Below, one piece after another: positions 53,718-58,338 of a DNA stretch of 58,338 nt (position 1 is the stretch's first letter; the number at the start of each line of letters is the position of its first letter). Origin of the DNA: Halopseudomonas pachastrellae. Lineage in GTDB: Bacteria; Pseudomonadota; Gammaproteobacteria; Pseudomonadales; Pseudomonadaceae. The notes beneath the pieces were generated by a model, which ran no database searches, was not told the DNA's origin, and saw nothing but the letters and a program-made list of their open reading frames with translations. The stretch covers positions 1-58,338 of the forward strand of contig NZ_FOUD01000024.1 of NCBI RefSeq assembly GCF_900114765.1, in the 5' to 3' direction. The position numbers and the translations under genes were made by a program.

Positions 53718-55382
53718 ATGTTAACCGGTAGCACGTCGCTAGATCTTGTCAGGGATGAACTCTTCACCAGCATGGGTGAAGTAGAGGATCTCCTGCAGCA
53801 GTTTCTGGAAGACAGACAAAATGGCAGCCTGCTACAGCAGTCCATAGAGGGCCTGCAGCAGCTGCGTGGCACCCTGGCGCTGATCGAGCTCAAGGGGGCG
53901 GCCCAACTGCTCGACGAGATGATCGAGTTGGCCACCGATATTCCGGTGCACGAGGGCGAGCAACGTAACGAGCCGCTGGCTGCGCTGTGTGATGCGCTGT
54001 TCTTGCTGCAGCGGTATCTGGACCAGGCGCGCCAGGCTGGCAGTGAGCGCCCGGAGTTGCTGCTGCCGATGATCAACCAGCTACGCCGTCATCGCAGCGG
54101 CGCAGCGCCCTTGCCAGACAGTCATTTCTATCCTCTGCCGGTGGCGGGCCTGCCGCTGAATCTGCGCCCCGGTGTAACAGAGGCGCCGAACCCGAAAACC
54201 TTCGCCCGTTTGCGTCAAATGTATCAGTTGGGGCTGCTGAGCCTGCTGCGCGAAGACGCTGCGGCTGCCACGCCGCTGATGCAGCGCGCGCTGCTGCGCT
54301 TTGAAACCTGCATGAGCAGCCGTATGGCTACGCTGTGCTGGGTTGCAGGCGCGGCGCTTGAGGCAGTCGAGCAGGCCGGGCTTGAGCTGACACCGGCGCG
54401 CAAGCGCCTGTTTTCCCAGCTTGACCGTGAAATCAAGCGCCATGCTGCGTCGCATGACGTGCAGATCAATGACGCGCTGCTGCGTGAACTGCTGTATCTG
54501 GTAGCCCTGGCTGACTCCAGCTGCATGCGCTGCCAGGACGTGGCCCGCGCTTACCAGTTGCCCGATCCGGGCTTCACCGAAATCGAGATTCAGGACGCGT
54601 TCGCGCGGTTGCGCGGCCCCGGCATTGATGTGATGCACTCGGTTGCCGAAGCGCTGCGCGAAGAAATCACTGCCATCAAGGATCTGCTGGATCTGCTGGC
54701 GCGTAACGCCGGTGATCCTGAGCAGTCGCTGGAAACCCTTAATGGCAGCCTCGAGCGTCTGTGGAAAACCCTGAACATGCTCGACATTCGTGCCGAGTCC
54801 GACGGAATCAAGGCCGCTGCCGCCCAGCTCAGCCGCTGGGAGAATGGTGACATTGCAGCACTGGAGCAGGTGGCCGATGCGGTGCTGCGGGCGGAAACAG
54901 CCGTTAACCGGCTGGACGCGGCGGGTGATGAAGGCGAGATGGCTGCCGCCGACGGTAATGGCTACGGTGAGCCGCTGGAGCTGAAGGAAGCACGCATCGT
55001 CCTGATCGAGGAGTCGCAGGCCGGGTTGGCGCTGGCCAAACGGGCTATTACCGCCTACATGGAATCCGGTAACGATGCCATGCACCTGCTTAACGTACCG
55101 CCGTCATTGGAAACCGTGCGCGGTGGGCTGGTGTTCCTCGGCATGACACGTGCCGCCAATGTAATTCACATGGCTGCCAGCTTTATCCGTGAAACCATGC
55201 TTGAGCGCAAGCAGGTGCCGCAGGATGCGCAACTGGAAGTGCTGGCCGATGCCTTGACCAGCATTGAATTTTATCTCGAGTCGGCCGAGCGCGCCGCCGT
55301 CGCGACCGGCGATGTACTGGCGCTGGCGGAGGAAAGCCTGGCTGAGCTCGGCTACGCCGTATCGGGGAACCCCTCTGCATGA
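53718..55382 (+). CDS. ChpA N-terminal-like / Hpt-like scaffold protein
   Basis: A 554-residue all-helical, soluble protein. The first 130 residues (DELFTSMGEVEDLLQQFLED...LQQLRGTLALIELKGAAQLLDEMIEL) resemble the N-terminal segment of the chemotaxis-type kinase ChpA/PilL. That segment has Hpt-like four-helix bundles but no phospho-His motif (HxxKG), which I also do not see here. No kinase, receiver or CheW domain follows. A homologue lies in the same place in P. aeruginosa (PA1822); function unknown. It overlaps nudC by four bases. Confidence 0.7.
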   Translation: MLTGSTSLDLVRDELFTSMGEVEDLLQQFLEDRQNGSLLQQSIEGLQQLRGTLALIELKGAAQLLDEMIELATDIPVHEGEQRNEPLAALCDALFLLQRYLDQARQAGSERPELLLPMINQLRRHRSGAAPLPDSHFYPLPVAGLPLNLRPGVTEAPNPKTFARLRQMYQLGLLSLLREDAAAATPLMQRALLRFETCMSSRMATLCWVAGAALEAVEQAGLELTPARKRLFSQLDREIKRHAASHDVQINDALLRELLYLVALADSSCMRCQDVARAYQLPDPGFTEIEIQDAFARLRGPGIDVMHSVAEALREEITAIKDLLDLLARNAGDPEQSLETLNGSLERLWKTLNMLDIRAESDGIKAAAAQLSRWENGDIAALEQVADAVLRAETAVNRLDAAGDEGEMAAADGNGYGEPLELKEARIVLIEESQAGLALAKRAITAYMESGNDAMHLLNVPPSLETVRGGLVFLGMTRAANVIHMAASFIRETMLERKQVPQDAQLEVLADALTSIEFYLESAERAAVATGDVLALAEESLAELGYAVSGNPSA

Positions 55383-56215
55383 GATCTTTCCGGCTGTTTG
55401 AACCAGCCACCCGCTTGCAACCGGCCGCCTCTGAGGGGGTAGTCGTGGTCTATCACCAGAACCAGTTCGCCATGTTCGAGGGGCGCCTGCTGCTCGACCC
55501 GGATCAGGTAATGTACTTTGGCGATACCGGCCACCGCCTGATGCTGGGCCATGTCGACGGTCGGCCCTGTGAACTGATTCACCTGAGCAATACGCTGGAT
55601 ATGCCCGGCGTCAGCTGGCACCGCCTGTACACCTTGATTGGTCAGGTGGATGACGCCCTGTTTCGCCTGCTGGGTGTAGCTCAGCAACTGGATGCCTGGT
55701 ATCGCGGTCATCGTTTCTGCGGCAGCTGTGGCGGCGCGATGCAGCCGCGCGAGGACGAGCGGGCCATGGAATGCCGGGCCTGTGAACGCCGTGACTACCC
55801 GAAGCTGGCGCCCTGCATCATCGTGCTGATTACCCGTGGTCGGGAGATTCTGCTGGCCCGCGCACCGCACTTTCCGCCGGGCTTTTTCAGCACTCTGGCC
55901 GGGTTTATCGAGCCGGGCGAGTCTGCGGAGGAGTGCCTGCACCGCGAGGTCAAGGAAGAGGTCAATCTGGAAGTCGACCAATTGCGCTATCTGGGCAGCC
56001 AGAACTGGCCCTTCCCCAATTCGCTGATGCTCGGGTTTCACGCCGAGTATGTCAGCGGCGAGATTGTCCCGCAGCCCGGCGAGATTGAAGAGGCGCATTG
56101 GTGGTCGGTTGACGACCTGCCACGCCTGCCTCCCAAGGGCACCATTTCGCGCTGGCTGGTGGACTGTTATCTGGCCGAGCTTGACGGCGCGCCTGTTCCC
56201 CCTGTTCCCGCCTGA
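55379..56215 (+). CDS. nudC: NAD+ diphosphatase / NAD-capped RNA decapping enzyme
   Basis: A 278-residue Nudix hydrolase. A zinc ribbon (CGSCGG near residue 114 and CRACERRDYPK near 132) precedes the Nudix box GFIEPGESAEECLHREVKEE (near 178-198), with all catalytic Glu residues. GSQNWPFPNSLMLGFHAEY (near 210) is the NudC-specific SQPWPFPxS-type motif. It cleaves NAD(H) and removes NAD caps from RNA. Start overlaps the previous stop (ATGA). Confidence 0.94.
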   Translation: MRSFRLFEPATRLQPAASEGVVVVYHQNQFAMFEGRLLLDPDQVMYFGDTGHRLMLGHVDGRPCELIHLSNTLDMPGVSWHRLYTLIGQVDDALFRLLGVAQQLDAWYRGHRFCGSCGGAMQPREDERAMECRACERRDYPKLAPCIIVLITRGREILLARAPHFPPGFFSTLAGFIEPGESAEECLHREVKEEVNLEVDQLRYLGSQNWPFPNSLMLGFHAEYVSGEIVPQPGEIEEAHWWSVDDLPRLPPKGTISRWLVDCYLAELDGAPVPPVPA

Positions 56216-56237
56216 GCTGCGCAAGGAGTTGCTGGGT

Positions 56238-56885
56238 ATGCAATTTTTCGGACTGGCCTTGATCGCTGCCGTGCTGGCAGCGCTCCTGGTATTGCTGGTC
56301 GTACGCTATGGCTGGCACCTGCGCTGGCTGGCGGGCTGGGTGAAAGGCAATGTGCTGTTGCTGGGCTTGGTGCTGGCGACCGTGATGGGGCTGCTGGCCT
56401 GGGATCTGCAATATTTCAAGGTGATTGAGCCGCGTACCACGGCTGGCACCCTGACCTTCAGCAAGGTGGGTAACCAGCAATATGAGGCGGTGCTGTCCGA
56501 GGCTGGAGAGGAGCGCCGGGTGCGCTTGAGCGGTGACCTCTGGGAGCTGGAAGTGGAGGTGCTGCGCTGGCATGGGCTGGCCGGTCTGATCGGCCTGCAG
56601 GACGGGTACCGCATGCATCGCCTGCTGGGGCGCTATATCGCGCTGGAGCAACAGCGTGATGCCGGTAGTGCGCTGTCCGCCAACTTCAACCCGACGCCGC
56701 CCTGGCGGGACCTGTGGGTCTGGGCCGATCGCCTGGAAAGCCACAGCCTGGTGCAGGCTGATGCCTTTGAGGTGCGCTTTGTGCCCCTGGTTGACGGTGC
56801 GCGCTTTGCCCTTGAGATCGGCCCTACCGGGCTGAGTCCCGAGCCCTTGAACGCGCAGGCGCGCACGGCAATGAAGGGGCTTTGA
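56238..56885 (+). CDS. Membrane protein of unknown function
   Basis: A 215-residue protein with two N-terminal helices (FFGLALIAAVLAALLVLLVV and GNVLLLGLVLATVMGLLAW) and a 160-residue C-terminal domain (GTLTFSKVGNQQYEAVLSEAGEERRVRLSGDLWELEVEVLRW...) on the periplasmic side. It resembles a conserved pseudomonad protein found after nudC, sometimes annotated multidrug transporter without grounds. Start at ATG 56238 with AAGGAG upstream, 22 bases after nudC, so one transcript. Confidence 0.72.
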   Translation: MQFFGLALIAAVLAALLVLLVVRYGWHLRWLAGWVKGNVLLLGLVLATVMGLLAWDLQYFKVIEPRTTAGTLTFSKVGNQQYEAVLSEAGEERRVRLSGDLWELEVEVLRWHGLAGLIGLQDGYRMHRLLGRYIALEQQRDAGSALSANFNPTPPWRDLWVWADRLESHSLVQADAFEVRFVPLVDGARFALEIGPTGLSPEPLNAQARTAMKGL

Positions 56886-57429
56886 TCGAGTCTTCGCTGC
56901 GCTGCTTCTTGCTACACGAAAACAAAAAAGGCTGCTATGTAGAGTATATAGTGAACTTTATGTACTTCACTGAGTGAGTGAGTGAGTGCCCCATGAGCAG
57001 CGCCTTTTGGGGCATTCTTTATTTCTACACAGTGTGTAATTCCATGTGTAAAAATAGAAGCGCTTGTTCCAAGGGCTCTGCCCTCTCGCCGCAAGCGACG
57101 ATTCACCCGAGGTATTTCACGACCAGCGATGTGATCGAGTGAGAGCACAGATGAAGACAACTTCCTCGGGGGTGCTTAAAAGTTAGCAGTGGTCGTACCA
57201 CCATACCCATACTGTAGCTGGAGGTTGCCACAACAAATTGGCCGCCCGTGGCTCTGGTCGCAAAGCGAACATTCGAAGTGGTGCCCAGAGCGCCATCTTC
57301 CAGCCGTAAAAGGCCAGGGATTTCGTTGAGACCGAAACCCAGCTACTGCGCCGTTTTCACAAACTTCAGCCTATCAAACTCGCCAGTTACTACGCGTCTG
57401 TTAAGTAAAAGTATTTGAAGGCTTCTCGA
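56886..57429. other. Gene-poor transition region
   Basis: About 540 bases, more AT-rich than the flanks. It holds a TGAG tandem repeat (56971-56988) and a possible hairpin gcccca / tggggc (56987-57016). On the minus strand 57120-57390 an open frame contains GFGLNEIPGLLRLEDGALGT and RATGGQFVVATSSYSMG, which looks like a fragment of a protein-coding gene but has no good start; I cannot identify it. It marks the right edge of the conserved block. Confidence 0.5.
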
Positions 57430-57897
57430 TCACTCTACCTTTAGATTTTGCTGGTATTGCAGCATTTGCTCCATCATCAGCTGCATTTGATCCATGCGCT
57501 CCTGCATCATCTGAATTTGTTGCTCGTTAGACAGACTACCACCATTCTTTGATGTACCGCCGCCGTTCATCATGTGCTGACCTCCCATCATGCCGTTTTG
57601 TCCACGCATCATGCCGGGGCCCATCATACCGTGATGCATAAAACCCATTTGCTCTTGCATCGCCTCCCTGTGTTCTCGCATCAATCGTTGCCGTTCTTGC
57701 GGTGAAGCTTCATCAGGAATGCGTTGCATCAGCTGGTTCATGTGAGACCAGTTCTGGTGCATCTTTTGCATTTGCTCCTGATCCATCATCATGCCAGGAC
57801 CATGCCCTTGCCATGAGCCTTGATCACCATGCGCTAGCACGAATGCAGGAAAAACCAACAACGCAGCGGTTGCTGTAAGTCCTTTAAATGAAATCAT
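57430..57897 (-). CDS. Methionine/histidine-rich periplasmic protein, possibly metal-binding
   Basis: A 155-residue protein with signal peptide (LTATAALLVFPAFVLA-HG). The mature part has many Met and His residues (HGPGMMMDQEQMQKMHQNW, HHGMMGPGMMRGQNGMMGG) and a C-terminal Met/Gln coiled coil (MMQERMDQMQLMMEQMLQ). Such composition is known in periplasmic copper- and silver-binding proteins of resistance loci; binding here is inferred. Start at ATG 57897, with GAGGG upstream, rather than 57948. It is AT-richer than the core genes and lies 120 bases from an IS, so it is likely acquired. Confidence 0.68.
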   Translation of the reverse strand: MISFKGLTATAALLVFPAFVLAHGDQGSWQGHGPGMMMDQEQMQKMHQNWSHMNQLMQRIPDEASPQERQRLMREHREAMQEQMGFMHHGMMGPGMMRGQNGMMGGQHMMNGGGTSKNGGSLSNEQQIQMMQERMDQMQLMMEQMLQYQQNLKVE

Positions 57898-58012
57898 AAA
57901 GTTTACCCTCGAAATAAAATTAGACGTCCACACCATCGCACTTATCATTGTAGATCTTTATCCAGACAAACGCCGATTTTGACGACTACTAGTGTAGATT
58001 AGTTATTGACCC

Positions 58013-58338
58013 TGTAGTGGCTAGGTAATCCCCCCTGAAATCAGAGCTCGTCAGAAGTAGAATTTTCTCCTAATCGGATCAAGGAAATTTTGCGTGAAGA
58101 CATCGCGTTTTTCGGACAGTCAAATCATCTCCATCCTCAAGCAGGCCGAAGCCGGCAGCCCCGTGCCTGAACTGTGCCGCGAGCATGGCATCAGTTCGGC
58201 GACCTTCTACAAATGGCGCGCCAAGTTCGGTGGCATGGACGCCTCGTTAATGGCTCGACTGCGCGAGCTGGAGGAGGAGAATCGTCGCCTGAAGAAGATG
58301 TATGCCGAGGAGCGCCTGAAGGCCGAGATCATCCAGGA
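58013..58338 (+). mobile_element. IS3-family insertion sequence, left part
   Basis: An IS3-type element begins between the Met-rich gene and 58094. The left end is probably near 58013 (TGTAGTGGCTAGG...), since IS3 elements usually start with TG. The right part is outside the window, so the terminal repeats cannot be compared. Confidence 0.55.
58094..58338 (+). CDS. IS3-family transposase OrfA, N-terminal part
   Basis: Starts at GTG 58094 with AAGGAAAT upstream. The 81 visible residues begin MKTSRFSDSQIISILKQAEA, contain a helix-turn-helix (VPELCREHGISSATFYKW) and a leucine-zipper-like segment (ARLRELEEENRRLKKMYAEE), as in OrfA of the IS3 family, close to the IS407 group by eye. OrfB and the frameshift site lie beyond the window. 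Confidence 0.9.
   Translation, partial: MKTSRFSDSQIISILKQAEAGSPVPELCREHGISSATFYKWRAKFGGMDASLMARLRELEEENRRLKKMYAEERLKAEIIQ

Noticed and set aside
56971..56988. TGAG tandem repeat as a CRISPR or phase-variation tract
   Set aside because: Too short, no spacers, and not within or just before a recognisable gene.
56912..57160. 82-codon minus-strand gene
   Set aside because: No family resemblance, spans the TGAG tract and a hairpin, and has no ribosome site.
1..58338. tRNA, rRNA, CRISPR, restriction-modification, toxin-antitoxin or phage genes
   Set aside because: Looked for in all gaps; none is supported by the sequence.

Overview
The window looks like a chromosomal segment of a salt-tolerant member of the Pseudomonas/Halopseudomonas group. 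The main evidence is gene order. The right half (37.7-56.9 kb) runs fabI - yejFEB - two yejA-type binding proteins - mltD - gloB - methyltransferase - rnhA - dnaQ - nhaB - crotonase - Hpt-like protein - nudC, which from memory is the order of Pseudomonas aeruginosa PA1806-PA1824. The left part has nirB-nirD-nirC followed by a PP2C phosphatase/kinase fusion, as near PA1780-PA1782. Glucosylglycerol synthesis (GgpPS) and the Na+/H+ antiporter NhaB fit a marine or saline habitat. These identifications come from reading the translated sequence, not from a database search.

Layout. 1-0.4 kb: the C-terminal end of an IS1182-like transposase. 0.4-7.1 kb: a GDSL hydrolase, then a nitrite assimilation operon (nirB, nirD, nirC, PP2C/kinase) behind a sigma-54-type promoter and a leader with a factor-independent terminator, the architecture of NasT/NasR (ANTAR) attenuation. 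7.0-10.3 kb: a RidA-MFS operon in which both genes are broken by frameshifts (and the MFS also by a nonsense codon), under a SoxR-box-like promoter, facing a MocR-type regulator. 10.4-25.5 kb: three large secreted lipoproteins with Ser/Asp-rich tethers, cvfB, a Kef-type antiporter, a spermidine-synthase-like protein, sprT, a flavodoxin-fold reductase and a translationally coupled MFS-GgpPS pair. Two of the lipoprotein genes share a nearly identical 20-bp upstream element with direct half-sites in 11-bp phase, as in PhoB boxes.

25.6-35.8 kb: housekeeping and envelope genes (DnaJ-related, Yip1-like, ttcA, a Tag-like glycosylase, NlpC/P60 lipoprotein, GNAT, CWC protein, methyltransferase, patatin), a PepSY-PepSY-response regulator-histidine kinase operon, and an EAL phosphodiesterase. 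35.8-37.6 kb: a 270-bp MITE with 26-bp terminal inverted repeats and a short target duplication, upstream of an amt ammonium transporter with a candidate sigma-54 promoter. 37.7-56.9 kb: the conserved fabI-to-nudC block. 56.9-58.3 kb: a gene-poor stretch of different composition, a Met/His-rich periplasmic protein and the start of an IS3-family element.

Nitrogen is the theme most clearly shared between loci: nitrite reductase, nitrite channel and ammonium channel all sit behind sigma-54-like promoters. Short palindromic and terminal-inverted-repeat elements occur in several intergenic gaps. I see no tRNA, rRNA, CRISPR array or defence system. The most unusual items are the two families of short inverted-repeat elements, the decayed SoxR-type efflux operon, the nirB leader and the shared phased motif of the two lipoprotein genes.
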